A DNA stretch of 64,000 nt. It comes from an uncultured Lachnospiraceae bacterium. GTDB lineage: Bacteria > Bacillota > Clostridia > Lachnospirales > Lachnospiraceae. The position numbers and the translations under genes were made by a program. The notes under the pieces were generated by a model. The model was not told the DNA's origin. It did not search any database and worked only from the letters and a program-made list of their open reading frames with translations. Each line of letters begins with the position of its first letter. Positions within the stretch are counted from its first letter, which is position 1. Positions 42,187-51,738 of this stretch are shown one piece after another. The stretch spans positions 1 through 64,000 of the forward strand of contig CAJUCN010000011.1 in the NCBI GenBank assembly GCA_910585005.1. The letters run 5' to 3'.

Positions 42187-43131
42187 TTAATTACAAGTAT
42201 CCAGCACCAGCTTGGCAGCGCCATAGATTCCTGCATCATTTCCAAGGGTAGCTAATGAAAATTTCACATCCCTGCTGCCATGGAAAACATTTTTTTCATA
42301 ATGAGGCTTAATAAAATCAATCAGGATCTCTCCTGCCTTTGACACGCCCCCTCCAATTACGATTGCCTCCGGGTTGACCACACAGGCGATTGATGCCAAA
42401 CAGTTGCCCAGATATCTCCCAAACTCTTCCGCTACTTCTAAAGCAAGAGAATCTTTTGCCTTCACTGCATCAAAAACAGTTTTCGCTGAAACTTCTCCGC
42501 CACGCAGAATGCTTTCCTTACTGCTTCCTTCCAATTTTTGTTTGGCAAGCCTTGTCACACCTGTAGCAGAAGCATACTGTTCCAGACAACCCTTATTTCC
42601 GCATCCGCATTCCTGCGTTTCCCCGTCCTCAACATGGATGTGGCCAATCTCACCGCCAGCGCCTGTGGCGCCTGTAAGCATTTTCCCATCCACAATGATT
42701 CCGCCCCCTACGCCGGTACCAAGTGTGACCACGATCAGGTCATTGCTTCCCTGCCCGCCGCCTTTCCACATTTCCCCAAGGGCAGCCACATTTGCATCAT
42801 TTCCGGCCATAACCGGAATCTTCAAAATTTCTTCCAGAGTATCTTTAATGCTGAAAACTCCCCAGCCTAAATTAACAGCCCTGTGAACCACACCTTGACT
42901 GTCGATGGGGCCCGGCGCACCGATACCTACACCTACGATCTCCTTCGCAGATATCTGCTTTTCTTCCATCTTCTTCTGGATGTCTGCTGCAATATCAGGA
43001 AGGATCTTACTTCCGGATTCTTCTGTCCTTGTGGGGATCTCCCACTTATCCAAAAGATCTCCCTGTGCGCGAAACAATCCCAGTTTTACTGTTGTTCCTC
43101 CAATGTCCACTCCAAAAACATACTGACTCAT
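42187..43131 (-). CDS. glcK: ROK family glucokinase
   Basis: 314 residues. ATP-binding FGVDIGGTTVKLGLF, VVTLGTGVGGGIIVDGK, the ROK zinc motif CGCGNKGCLEQYAS with upstream His in GEIGHIHVEDG, and GGGVSKAGE. It phosphorylates glucose to glucose-6-phosphate; broader sugar use is possible. Its place between hprK and murB links non-PTS glucose use with the catabolite-control genes. Ribosome site GAGAGGG. Confidence 0.93.
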   Translation of the reverse strand: MSQYVFGVDIGGTTVKLGLFRAQGDLLDKWEIPTRTEESGSKILPDIAADIQKKMEEKQISAKEIVGVGIGAPGPIDSQGVVHRAVNLGWGVFSIKDTLEEILKIPVMAGNDANVAALGEMWKGGGQGSNDLIVVTLGTGVGGGIIVDGKMLTGATGAGGEIGHIHVEDGETQECGCGNKGCLEQYASATGVTRLAKQKLEGSSKESILRGGEVSAKTVFDAVKAKDSLALEVAEEFGRYLGNCLASIACVVNPEAIVIGGGVSKAGEILIDFIKPHYEKNVFHGSRDVKFSLATLGNDAGIYGAAKLVLDTCN

Positions 43132-43176
43132 ACTTAGCCCTCTCTTTATCTTATTATTTTTGTAAAAAATTATTCA

Positions 43177-44121
43177 TCAATCTTCGTCGTCATCGTCCCT
43201 CCTTCTGGTAAGGGATTCTTGCACACGCCTATAAAGTTCCTGTGCCGCATTGTAGCCCATCTTCTTTTGACGGTGGTTGATCGCTGCCGACTCACAGATA
43301 ATGGCAAGGTTTCGCCCTGGGCGGATGGGAATATTATGACAGACAATTTTAATCCCTAAATATTCTGTATATTCTTCCTCAAGCCCCAGCCTGTCATATT
43401 CTTTTTCTTTGTCCCAGTCTTCCAACCGTATCACCAGGTCAATACTCTGGGTGTCCTTTACGCTAGACACACCGTATAACGTCTTAACATCCACAATTCC
43501 AATGCCCCGCAGTTCAATAAAATGTTTCGTAATATCGGGGGCAGACCCCACTAAGGTCTCGTCGCTGACTCTTCTAATCTCCACCGCATCATCTGTGACA
43601 AGACGGTGTCCTCTTCTGATTAGCTCAAGCGCCGCCTCTGACTTTCCTATACCGCTCTCACCAGTGATCAGCACCCCTTCGCCAAATATGTCTACCAACA
43701 CACCGTGCACCGAAATACAGGGGGCAAGTTTTACATTCAGCCACCGGATGATCTCCGCCGTAAATGCAGAAGTTGCTTTTTTACTCATAAGAAGCGGTAC
43801 CCCATGGGCAATGGCCGTCTCTTTAAACAGCTCATTTGGCTGTAACTCCCGGCAGAAAACAATGGCCGGTATCTCACAAGAAAGGATCCTTTCAAAAATT
43901 TCTCTCTGCCTCGCTACTGGAAGGCCTTCCATATAGGTATATTCCACAAAACCGATGATCTGCAGCCTAGTAGCTTCAAAATGTTCAAAATAGCCCGCCA
44001 TTTGAAGCGCCGGCCTGTTGATATCCGGTTGTGTGATCTTGATCTTGGAAATATCCAATTCCGGCGTCAGATTTTCCAATTTCATCTTTTCAATAATCAT
44101 TTCCAGTTTCACACTTGCCAT
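43177..44121 (-). CDS. hprK: HPr kinase/phosphorylase
   Basis: 314 residues. Walker A GESGIGKSE (about 156-164), LVTDDAVEIRRVSDETLVGS, and the HprK signature ELRGIGIVDVKTLYGVSSV. It phosphorylates and dephosphorylates Ser46 of HPr and Crh in response to ATP, fructose-1,6-bisphosphate and phosphate. Both likely substrates are encoded in this window (39200-39460 and 63212-63475). The C-terminus ends in an acidic DDDDED tail. Ribosome site AAAGGAG. Confidence 0.96.
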   Translation of the reverse strand: MASVKLEMIIEKMKLENLTPELDISKIKITQPDINRPALQMAGYFEHFEATRLQIIGFVEYTYMEGLPVARQREIFERILSCEIPAIVFCRELQPNELFKETAIAHGVPLLMSKKATSAFTAEIIRWLNVKLAPCISVHGVLVDIFGEGVLITGESGIGKSEAALELIRRGHRLVTDDAVEIRRVSDETLVGSAPDITKHFIELRGIGIVDVKTLYGVSSVKDTQSIDLVIRLEDWDKEKEYDRLGLEEEYTEYLGIKIVCHNIPIRPGRNLAIICESAAINHRQKKMGYNAAQELYRRVQESLTRRRDDDDED

Positions 44122-44181
44122 ACCCTTGCTCCTTTTTCACTTCCGCCTTTTTGCTGATTATAACACACAAAATCCCTAACC

Positions 44182-46053
44182 TCAATAGCCCCCATCCCCA
44201 TGAAAAAACTGATAGATTCCTTTTGCCACGGATTCCGGAATCTCATCCAGCCCTGAGAGCGTTTCCACATCCGCATTTTTTATCTCCTCAATGGATTTAA
44301 AACGCCGCATAAGCGCTTTCCTTCTGGAGGGACCTACACCCGGAATCTCATCCAGCACAGACGTTACCTGTGCTTTGGAACGCAGGGATCTGTGATACTC
44401 GATGGCAAACCGGTGAGCCTCATCCTGGATCCTGGTGATCAGTTTAAACCCCTCTCCGCTCCTGTCTATTTGAATTTCTTTATTATGGAAATACAATCCT
44501 CTGGTATTATGGTTATCGTCCTTTACCATGCCGCATACCGGAATATCCAGTCCAAGTTCATCAAGCACTTGAAGAGCAATATTTACCTGTCCCTTTCCCC
44601 CATCCATAAGAAGAAGATCCGGAAATTTCGTGAAACTGCCAAAATCATTTTCCAGTTTCTTCTCGGAAAGTTCTTTCTGTTCCTCCATCCCATGAAGAAA
44701 CCGTCTGGTCAAAACCTCCTTCATACAGGCATAGTCGTCCGGTCCCGACACTGTCTTTATTTTAAACTTGCGGTAATCGCTTTTTTTGGGTTTCCCTTTC
44801 TCATACACAACCATAGATCCTACATTGGCAAAACCGCTGATATTGGAAATATCAAACGCTTCCATCCTGTTTACCTCGGACAGTCCTAAAAGCCCAGCGA
44901 TTTCCTTAACGGCTCCAATCGTCCGTCCCTCTTCCCTTCTGATCCTCTCTTTATCCTGAGATAAAACCAACATGGCATTTTTGGCAGCAAGTTCCACCAG
45001 TTTTTCTTTTGAACCGATCCTGGGAACTTTCAGATATACCCTGCCTCCCTTTCGCCCGGTCAGCCATTTCTCAATGACCTCCATATCCTCAATTTCTTCC
45101 TGCAGCATCAGTTCTCTGGGAATAAACGGCGTCCCGGCATAAAACTGCTTTACAAAATCCAGCAGAATCTGGGATCTGGAAATTCCTGACACATGTGTCA
45201 TGTAAAAATGTTCTCTCCCGATCAATTTTCCGTCCCTGATAAAAAATACCTGTACCACCGCATCCTGTTCATCTGCCGCCAATGCAATGATATCTTTGTC
45301 CTCTCCATCACTGCCTTCCATTTTCTGCTTCGATGCAACCTGTTTCACACTTTGATACAGATCCCTGTAGCGTATCGCCTCCTCAAACTCCAAGTTTTCG
45401 GAAGCCTGCTGCATCTTCTGCTCCAGCTCTTTTAAGGTATCCTGATAACTTCCATTTAAAAAATCAAGGGCCATTTTTACCTTCCGCTGATATTCTTCTT
45501 TGGTTACCAGCCCCTGGCAAGGCGCCAGACACTGCTTAATATGGTAATTCAGACATGCCCGGTCATTTCCACAGTCCTTAGGCAGACTGCGGTTACAGGT
45601 CCTCAACTGATAAAGCTTATTCATTAACTCTATGGTATCCTTCACTGCCCCTGCACTGCTGTAAGGTCCAAAGTACCTGGAATGGTCTTTTTTCATCTGC
45701 CGCGAAAACAAAACCCTTGGAAAATCCTCTGATACTGTCACTTTAATATATGGATACGTCTTATCATCTTTTAGCATTGTATTATATTTCGGACGATGTT
45801 CCTTGATTAAATTATTTTCCAGCACCAAAGCCTCCAGCTCTGAATCTGTAACGATATATTCAAAACGGCTGATCAAGGAAACCATTTTATCGATCTGAGG
45901 ACCTCTTCCAATATTTTTACGGAAATAAGACCTTACTCTGTTATGCAGGTTGACCGCTTTTCCCACATAAATAATCTCATCCCTGTCATCGTGCATGATA
46001 TATACTCCCGGACAATTAGGAAGTTTTTTCAGTTCTTCCTGGACATCAAACAT
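44182..46053 (-). CDS. uvrC: Excinuclease ABC subunit C
   Basis: 623 residues. N-terminal GIY-YIG nuclease (NCPGVYIMHDDRDEIIYVGK), a Cys-bearing FeS-type segment (CNRSLPKDC), UVR motif (ASENLEFEEAIRYRDLYQ), RNase H-like nuclease with FDISNISGFANVGSMVVYE, and a C-terminal helix-hairpin-helix (DEIPGVGPSRRKALMRRFKS). It makes the dual incisions of nucleotide excision repair. First gene of the run that continues into hprK; ribosome site AGGGGG. Confidence 0.97.
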   Translation of the reverse strand: MFDVQEELKKLPNCPGVYIMHDDRDEIIYVGKAVNLHNRVRSYFRKNIGRGPQIDKMVSLISRFEYIVTDSELEALVLENNLIKEHRPKYNTMLKDDKTYPYIKVTVSEDFPRVLFSRQMKKDHSRYFGPYSSAGAVKDTIELMNKLYQLRTCNRSLPKDCGNDRACLNYHIKQCLAPCQGLVTKEEYQRKVKMALDFLNGSYQDTLKELEQKMQQASENLEFEEAIRYRDLYQSVKQVASKQKMEGSDGEDKDIIALAADEQDAVVQVFFIRDGKLIGREHFYMTHVSGISRSQILLDFVKQFYAGTPFIPRELMLQEEIEDMEVIEKWLTGRKGGRVYLKVPRIGSKEKLVELAAKNAMLVLSQDKERIRREEGRTIGAVKEIAGLLGLSEVNRMEAFDISNISGFANVGSMVVYEKGKPKKSDYRKFKIKTVSGPDDYACMKEVLTRRFLHGMEEQKELSEKKLENDFGSFTKFPDLLLMDGGKGQVNIALQVLDELGLDIPVCGMVKDDNHNTRGLYFHNKEIQIDRSGEGFKLITRIQDEAHRFAIEYHRSLRSKAQVTSVLDEIPGVGPSRRKALMRRFKSIEEIKNADVETLSGLDEIPESVAKGIYQFFHGDGGY

Positions 46054-46084
46054 ATTATCCCCCTATTTTCTTATAAGCCAACAA

Positions 46085-46104
46085 CCCCGCAGCAAGCTGC
46101 GGGG
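46085..46104. terminator. Hairpin between ftsH and uvrC
   Basis: Strong GC stem CCCCGCAG/CTGCGGGG with a 4-base loop. On the minus strand TTGTTGG follows, a weak T-run; on the plus strand TATTTTC. Probably ends ftsH transcription with some readthrough into uvrC. Confidence 0.65.
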
Positions 46105-46122
46105 TATTTTCATTTCCTTTAC

Positions 46123-48315
46123 TTATTTAAGATCCAGCGTCGAATTGGAGAACCGCCCTCTCACTGCATTTCCACTGTCGTCATTCTCATGATCCGTATT
46201 GCTGCCTTCCTCTTTCAAAGGCTTCTGTTGATCTTCTGCCAAAGAAACGTCATGGTCAAAAAAAGTATCCTTTTTCTCACCCAAAAAATCTTCCTGATCC
46301 CCCTCAGACTCAAAATTCTTTTTCTTGTCCTTGCCAGGATCTTCTTTTGTTTCCTCAGGCTCCGGAAGTCCCTTTTCAGCGCGGTAAATCTTCATAAATT
46401 CCTTACCGCTAATGGTTTCCTTCTCGATCAGATGGGCGGCAAGCTTATCCATGACCTCCCGGTTGCCAGATAGAAGTTCTTTCGCCTCCTCATAACACCG
46501 CTTTAATGTTTCCATCACTTCCGTATCCACATCCGCTGCCGTCCTGTCACTACAGGTAAGCCGTGCACCGCCGCCTAAATATTCACTTTCCACAGTGGCA
46601 AGACCCATAAGGCCGAACCGTCTGCTCATTCCGAAACGGGTGATCATATTTGTAACAATATTGGTAGCCTGCTCAATATCATTTGCCGCCCCTGTAGTCA
46701 CATTGCCAAATACAATCTCTTCAGCCGCACGCCCCCCTAACAGGCTTACCAGCCTGTCATGAAGTTCCGCCTCCGTCTGCAAGTACTTCTCTTCTTCCGG
46801 CACATGCATCACATATCCCAATGCTCCCATAGTCCTTGGAACAATGGTAATTTTCTGAACCGGTTCGGAATTCTTCTGTAACGCACTGATCAGCGCATGC
46901 CCTACTTCATGATAAGACACAATTTTTCTTTCTTCCGCGCTCATAATGCGGTCTTTCTTTTCCTTACCCACAAGAACCTGTTCTACCGCATCGAACAAAT
47001 CTTTTTGCGTCACATACTCCCTGCCATGCTGCACCGCATTGATCGCGGCTTCATTGATCATGTTTGCCAGATCTGCGCCTACTGCTCCGCTGGTGGCAAG
47101 TGCAATCTCATCCAGATCCACACTTTCAGCCAAATGTACATCCTTTGCATGCACTTTTAAGATTTCAACACGCCCTTTCAGATCCGGTTTATCCACGATA
47201 ATCCTCCGGTCGAAACGCCCCGGACGGAGCAGTGCTTTATCCAGAATCTCCGGCCTGTTGGTAGCCCCCAGCACCAGAATACCTTTAGAGGTATCAAAAC
47301 CATCCATCTCTGAAAGAAGCTGGTTTAACGTCTGTTCCCGCTCTTCATTGCCGCCCCCGTATTTACTGTCACGGCTTCTGCCAATCGCGTCGATCTCATC
47401 GATAAAGATAATACAGGGTGCATTCTTTGTCGCTTCCTTAAACAGATCCCTTACCCGGGATGCGCCCACGCCTACATACAATTCTATAAAGTCCGATCCA
47501 GACAAAGAAAAGAAGGGAACTTTCGCTTCGCCTGCAACCGCCTTGGCAAGCAGCGTTTTACCCGTTCCAGGAGGCCCTACCAGTAATGCCCCTTTCGGAA
47601 GCTTTGCCCCAATCTTACTGTATTTGCCCGGATTGTGCAAAAAGTCCACAACTTCCTGTAAAGATTCCTTTGCCTCATCTTCGCCTGCAACGTCCTTAAA
47701 AGTAATCCCCGTCTCCCGCTGTACATAGACCTTAGCGTTACTCTTTCCTACCCCCATAGGACCGCCGCCCTTTGACATTTTCCGGAACAAAAAAACCAAA
47801 AACACCCACATGATGATAAACGGAAATACATAAGATAGCAAAAAGCTGATTACGGCGCTGGTGCCGTCCGCCACCTGTCCTTTCACTTCCACATCATATT
47901 CCAATAGCCTTGCCGTCAGCGTATCATCATCTTCGATCTTGCCGGTATAATAAGACACAGACGGATTCATCCCGTACAGATAAAGGAAGGGATTTGCTGC
48001 TTCTTTTTCCGCTTTTGGCTGGATATAGAGCCTGTCACCGCCTATGACAACAGCCTCCACCTTTTTTTCATCCAGCATAGTGATAAATTCGTTGTAAGAT
48101 ACTTCCTGCTCCGAACCTCCTGTAAGCAGCTTCACAAAGGAACTGATCAGCAGCAAAGAAATAAGCGCTGCAATGAGAAACATGACAATATTCTGTTTTC
48201 TTGGGTCTTTTCCTCCGTTGCCGTTATTGCCATTTCCGCCACTTCCGTTTCCGTTTGGCGCTCCCCCATTTCCACCTGTTCCCCCGTCATACTTGTTTAG
48301 ATTGTTTTCACTCAT
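46123..48315 (-). CDS. ftsH: ATP-dependent zinc metalloprotease FtsH
   Basis: 730 residues. Low-complexity Gly/Asn-rich cytosolic N-terminus (about 10-36), membrane helix 1 (about 43-65), a small extracellular domain, membrane helix 2 (about 155-180), then the AAA module (GPPGTGKTLLAKAVAGEA, Walker B IIFIDEIDAIG, SRH region ATNRPEILDKALLRPGRFDR) and the zinc protease motif HEVGH. It degrades misfolded membrane proteins and regulators. It starts 4 bases after the DUF1846 stop, with a poorly spaced ribosome site, so translation is probably coupled. Confidence 0.97.
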   Translation of the reverse strand: MSENNLNKYDGGTGGNGGAPNGNGSGGNGNNGNGGKDPRKQNIVMFLIAALISLLLISSFVKLLTGGSEQEVSYNEFITMLDEKKVEAVVIGGDRLYIQPKAEKEAANPFLYLYGMNPSVSYYTGKIEDDDTLTARLLEYDVEVKGQVADGTSAVISFLLSYVFPFIIMWVFLVFLFRKMSKGGGPMGVGKSNAKVYVQRETGITFKDVAGEDEAKESLQEVVDFLHNPGKYSKIGAKLPKGALLVGPPGTGKTLLAKAVAGEAKVPFFSLSGSDFIELYVGVGASRVRDLFKEATKNAPCIIFIDEIDAIGRSRDSKYGGGNEEREQTLNQLLSEMDGFDTSKGILVLGATNRPEILDKALLRPGRFDRRIIVDKPDLKGRVEILKVHAKDVHLAESVDLDEIALATSGAVGADLANMINEAAINAVQHGREYVTQKDLFDAVEQVLVGKEKKDRIMSAEERKIVSYHEVGHALISALQKNSEPVQKITIVPRTMGALGYVMHVPEEEKYLQTEAELHDRLVSLLGGRAAEEIVFGNVTTGAANDIEQATNIVTNMITRFGMSRRFGLMGLATVESEYLGGGARLTCSDRTAADVDTEVMETLKRCYEEAKELLSGNREVMDKLAAHLIEKETISGKEFMKIYRAEKGLPEPEETKEDPGKDKKKNFESEGDQEDFLGEKKDTFFDHDVSLAEDQQKPLKEEGSNTDHENDDSGNAVRGRFSNSTLDLK

Positions 48316-48319
48316 TGAA

Positions 48320-49792
48320 TTAATTACTCTTTCCTTTTATTATTGGTTCGCTGGTCAAATCAATCCCCAGCTTTTTGAACGTATTGATATCCACATTGGA
48401 CAGCATCCCTGAGGTATGCACCTGACATCCTTTCAGTTTCGGCAATTGTTCCAATGCCTTCTTTGCATTTGCATCCGTTAGTGCGGAAATGGAAAGCGCG
48501 ATCAGCACCTCATCCGTATGCAGCCTTGGGTTTTTTCCCCCCAAATATTTTGTTTTCAATTCCTGGATGGGGCCAATAGCCTCCGGAGAAATCAGGTGGG
48601 TATCATGATCCACATCCCCCAAATATTTTAATGCGTTAAGAAGCAGCGCCGCTGACGCACCAAGAAGATCCGAGGTTTTGGAAGTAATGATTGTGCCATC
48701 AGAAATCTCGATTGCAGCAGTAGGAACCCCTAATTCCTGCTCACGGTCTTTCGCTGCCACCGTTACCTTCCGGTCGTCTGTGGTGATCTTTGCCTGCTTC
48801 ATCAAAAGCTCGATTTTATATACTTCATTTTCACTAGCTTTTTCTTTCACCACCCCATTCATCGCCGCGTAGTAACGGCGGATAATCTCCATATGGGACG
48901 CTTCTCTGCACGCCTCATCATCTACAATACAGTTTCCCGCCATGTTGACACCCATGTCGGTAGGCGATTTATAAGGGTTTTCCCCATAAATCCCCTCAAA
49001 TATAGCATTTAACACAGGAAAAATCTCTATATCACGGTTATAATTTACCGTAGTTTCACCATAGGCTTCCAGATGGAAAGGGTCGATCATATTGATATCA
49101 TTCAAATCGGCAGTTGCCGCTTCATAGGCAAGGTTGACCGGATGCTTTAACGGGATGTTCCAAATTGGAAAAGTCTCATATTTGGCATATCCGGCTTTTA
49201 TCCCTCTTTTATTATCGTGATAAAGCTGGGACAGACAAGTCGCCATCTTCCCACTGCCCGGCCCTGGAGCCGTGACCACCACAAGAGGTCTGGTGGTTTC
49301 AATATATTCATTCCTTCCATATCCTTCATCGCTGACAATCAGCGGGATATTAGAAGGATAGCCTTCTATGGTATAATGAAGGTAAACCTTGACATTTTTC
49401 TTTTCTAATTTTTCTTTAAATACTGCCGCACCCATCTGTCCTGCATAATGGGTCAATACAACGCTTCCTACATAAAGCCCCCGGTTTTCAAACTCTTTCA
49501 TCAGCCTGCGTACATCTTCATCATAAGTAATTCCCAGATCGCCCCGTACTTTATTCTTTTCAATGTCGGCCGCATTGATCACAATGACGATCTCCGCCCT
49601 GTCGGAAAGTTTCATCAGCATACGCAGTTTACTGTCCGGCTCAAAACCCGGCAATACCCTTGACGCATGAAAATCATCAAAAAGCTTTCCCCCAAACTCC
49701 AAATATAGCTTATCGCCAAATTTCCCTATCCTCTCTTCAATATGCTGCGACTGCATTTTAATATATTTTTCATTATCAAATCCAACCCTCAT
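48320..49792 (-). CDS. DUF1846 family protein
   Basis: 490 residues, matching DUF1846 along its length: VGFDNEKYIKMQSQHIEERI, LYLEFGGKLFDDFHASRVLP, VVTAPGPGSGKMATCLSQLY and SPTDMGVNMAGNCIVDD. The GPGSGK segment looks like a nucleotide-binding loop. The cellular role is not established; the family is common in Firmicutes. Cytosolic. First gene before ftsH, divergent from pyrG. Confidence 0.9.
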   Translation of the reverse strand: MRVGFDNEKYIKMQSQHIEERIGKFGDKLYLEFGGKLFDDFHASRVLPGFEPDSKLRMLMKLSDRAEIVIVINAADIEKNKVRGDLGITYDEDVRRLMKEFENRGLYVGSVVLTHYAGQMGAAVFKEKLEKKNVKVYLHYTIEGYPSNIPLIVSDEGYGRNEYIETTRPLVVVTAPGPGSGKMATCLSQLYHDNKRGIKAGYAKYETFPIWNIPLKHPVNLAYEAATADLNDINMIDPFHLEAYGETTVNYNRDIEIFPVLNAIFEGIYGENPYKSPTDMGVNMAGNCIVDDEACREASHMEIIRRYYAAMNGVVKEKASENEVYKIELLMKQAKITTDDRKVTVAAKDREQELGVPTAAIEISDGTIITSKTSDLLGASAALLLNALKYLGDVDHDTHLISPEAIGPIQELKTKYLGGKNPRLHTDEVLIALSISALTDANAKKALEQLPKLKGCQVHTSGMLSNVDINTFKKLGIDLTSEPIIKGKSN

Positions 49793-49912
49793 ACTTCAAA
49801 CCTGTCCATTTCCCTGTATTTCTTTTGTCTGCACATATCGCTTTTAATTGTAGCACAGCTTTTCCGATTATTCCATAAAAAAGAAATGAACGAATATCAA
49901 AATTTTATAAAG

Positions 49913-49941
49913 TTGACATTTTTCTTTGCCAGTGCTAATAT
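49913..49941 (+). promoter_or_regulatory. Promoter of pyrG
   Basis: TTGACA (49913-49918), 17-base spacer, TAATAT (49936-49941). The expected start near 49948 gives a leader of about 120 bases that holds a terminator. Confidence 0.8.
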
Positions 49942-49958
49942 TTTATTGTCAAAGCAAA

Positions 49959-49989
49959 GGCGCTATGAGAAAACTCGTAGCGCCTTTTT
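49959..49989 (+). terminator. Attenuator-like terminator in the pyrG leader
   Basis: An 11-bp stem (GGCGCTATGAG with CTCGTAGCGCC, one G-T pair) with an AAAA loop is followed by TTTTT. It begins about 11 bases after the predicted transcription start and lies 80 bases before the pyrG ATG. Such placement is expected for transcription attenuation of pyrG. Confidence 0.85.
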
Positions 49990-50021
49990 GTGGTACCGGA
50001 AAATACCCGCAGCGGTACTAC
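49990..50021 (+). promoter_or_regulatory. Second hairpin in the pyrG leader
   Basis: GTGGTACCG pairs with CGGTACTAC (9 bp with one G-T pair). It abuts the terminator T-run and ends 48 bases before the start codon. It may affect readthrough or RNA stability. Confidence 0.5.
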
Positions 50022-50069
50022 AATACTTTTGCCTTGCAAAGGAAAACATCACCAGAAGAAGGAGCGCTT

Positions 50070-51695
50070 ATGTCAGTAAAGTATGTATTTGTAACAGGCG
50101 GTGTGGTATCAGGATTAGGGAAGGGGATCACAGCGGCCTCTTTAGGCAGACTGCTGAAAGCCCGGGGATACAAAGTGACCATGCAGAAGTTTGATCCCTA
50201 TATCAATATGGATCCTGGCACCATGAACCCTATCCAGCACGGTGAAGTTTTTGTTACGGAAGACGGAACGGAAACCGATTTGGATCTGGGTCACTACGAA
50301 AGATTTATCGATGAAAACTTAGATAAAAATTCTAATGTAACCACCGGAAAAATTTATTGGTCTGTACTGCAAAAAGAACGCCGCGGAGATTATGGCGGCG
50401 GAACCGTCCAGGTCATCCCCCATATTACCAATGAGATTAAAAACCGTTTTTACCGCCATTTTTCTGATAACGAAACCAAAATCGCTATTATCGAGATCGG
50501 CGGGACCGTAGGCGATATTGAAAGCCAGCCTTTTCTGGAATCCATTCGTCAGTTTCAACATGAAGTGGGACGGGAAAATGCGATTTTGATCCATGTAACC
50601 CTGATTCCCTACCTGAAGACCTCTCAGGAGATGAAGACCAAGCCTACCCAGGCAAGCGTCAAAGAACTGCAAAGTATGGGAATCTGGCCCGACATCATCG
50701 TATGCCGCAGCGAACATCCCTTAGATCAGGGAATCAAAGACAAGATTGCCCTGTTTTGTAACGTTCCCGGCAGTCACGTCCTTCAAAACCTGGATGTGGA
50801 GTATTTGTATGAAGTCCCCCTTGCCATGGAAAAAGAACGTTTAGCCCATGTTGCCTGTAAGTGCCTGCACTTAGAATGCCCAAAGCCCCACCTGGGGGAC
50901 TGGAAAACCATGGTAGAAGCCCTCCATTCTCCCTCCGGAGAGGTGACAATCGCACTGGTTGGAAAATATGTACAGCTTCATGATGCTTATATCAGCGTTG
51001 CGGAAGCTTTAAAACACGGTGGCATTGCAAACCGCGTCACCATAAATATCCATTGGATTGACTCCGAAACCCTTACAAAGGAAAATGCGGATGAACTTCT
51101 TCGTAATGTTGACGGCATTCTCGTCCCAGGCGGCTTCGGCTCCCGGGGAATTGAGGGAAAGATCAGCGCCATCAGCTATGCCAGAACGTGCCAGATCCCA
51201 TTCCTTGGTTTATGTCTGGGTATGCAGCTTTCTATTGTGGAATTTGCCCGCAATGTGATCGGTTATCAGGACGCACACAGCATAGAGCTTGACCCAGCCA
51301 CCACCCATCCGGTGATCGCGCTGATGCCGGAACAAAACGGCGTAAAAAACATTGGAGGCACCCTTCGGCTTGGTTCTTATCCCTGTGTGTTGGATAAGTC
51401 TTCCAAAGCCTATGCGCTTTACGGCAGCGAAACCATTTATGAGCGGCACAGACACCGCTATGAGGTGAACAACGATTACCGCACGTCTCTAACGGAACAT
51501 GGCATGATGCTCTCCGGTATTTCACCAGACGGCCGGATCATAGAAATGTGTGAATTACCGGATCATCCGTTTTTCCTTGCTACCCAAGGCCATCCGGAAC
51601 TAAAATCGCGCCCCAACAAGCCGCACCCTTTGTTTCAGGGGTTTGTGAAAGCGGCTGTGGAGCGCAGTCCAATTGCTTATCTTTGCGAAACGTAA
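50070..51695 (+). CDS. pyrG: CTP synthase
   Basis: 541 residues. N-terminal synthetase domain with VFVTGGVVSGLGKGITAASL (P-loop) and FDPYINMDPGTMNPIQHGEV. C-terminal class I glutaminase with GLCLGMQLS (nucleophile Cys) and His-Pro-Glu in QGHPELKSRP. It makes CTP from UTP, ATP and glutamine. The ATG at 50070 has AGAAGGAG 5 bases upstream and begins MSVKYVFVTGG as in the family; the frame is open further upstream, but that stretch is the leader with its terminator. Expression is probably set by the leader. Confidence 0.97.
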   Translation: MSVKYVFVTGGVVSGLGKGITAASLGRLLKARGYKVTMQKFDPYINMDPGTMNPIQHGEVFVTEDGTETDLDLGHYERFIDENLDKNSNVTTGKIYWSVLQKERRGDYGGGTVQVIPHITNEIKNRFYRHFSDNETKIAIIEIGGTVGDIESQPFLESIRQFQHEVGRENAILIHVTLIPYLKTSQEMKTKPTQASVKELQSMGIWPDIIVCRSEHPLDQGIKDKIALFCNVPGSHVLQNLDVEYLYEVPLAMEKERLAHVACKCLHLECPKPHLGDWKTMVEALHSPSGEVTIALVGKYVQLHDAYISVAEALKHGGIANRVTINIHWIDSETLTKENADELLRNVDGILVPGGFGSRGIEGKISAISYARTCQIPFLGLCLGMQLSIVEFARNVIGYQDAHSIELDPATTHPVIALMPEQNGVKNIGGTLRLGSYPCVLDKSSKAYALYGSETIYERHRHRYEVNNDYRTSLTEHGMMLSGISPDGRIIEMCELPDHPFFLATQGHPELKSRPNKPHPLFQGFVKAAVERSPIAYLCET

Positions 51696-51738
51696 AGCGA
51701 TTGTCTCCCTCTAATTCGCGCTGCTTGGCAATCGCTGA

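Noticed and set aside
49926..50069. N-terminal extension of pyrG
   Set aside because: The frame is open, but the stretch contains the promoter start region and a terminator, and CTP synthases begin at the internal ATG, which has a good ribosome site.
51696..51736. Terminator after pyrG
   Set aside because: AGCGATTG and CAATCGCT can pair, but the loop is 25 bases and no T-run follows.
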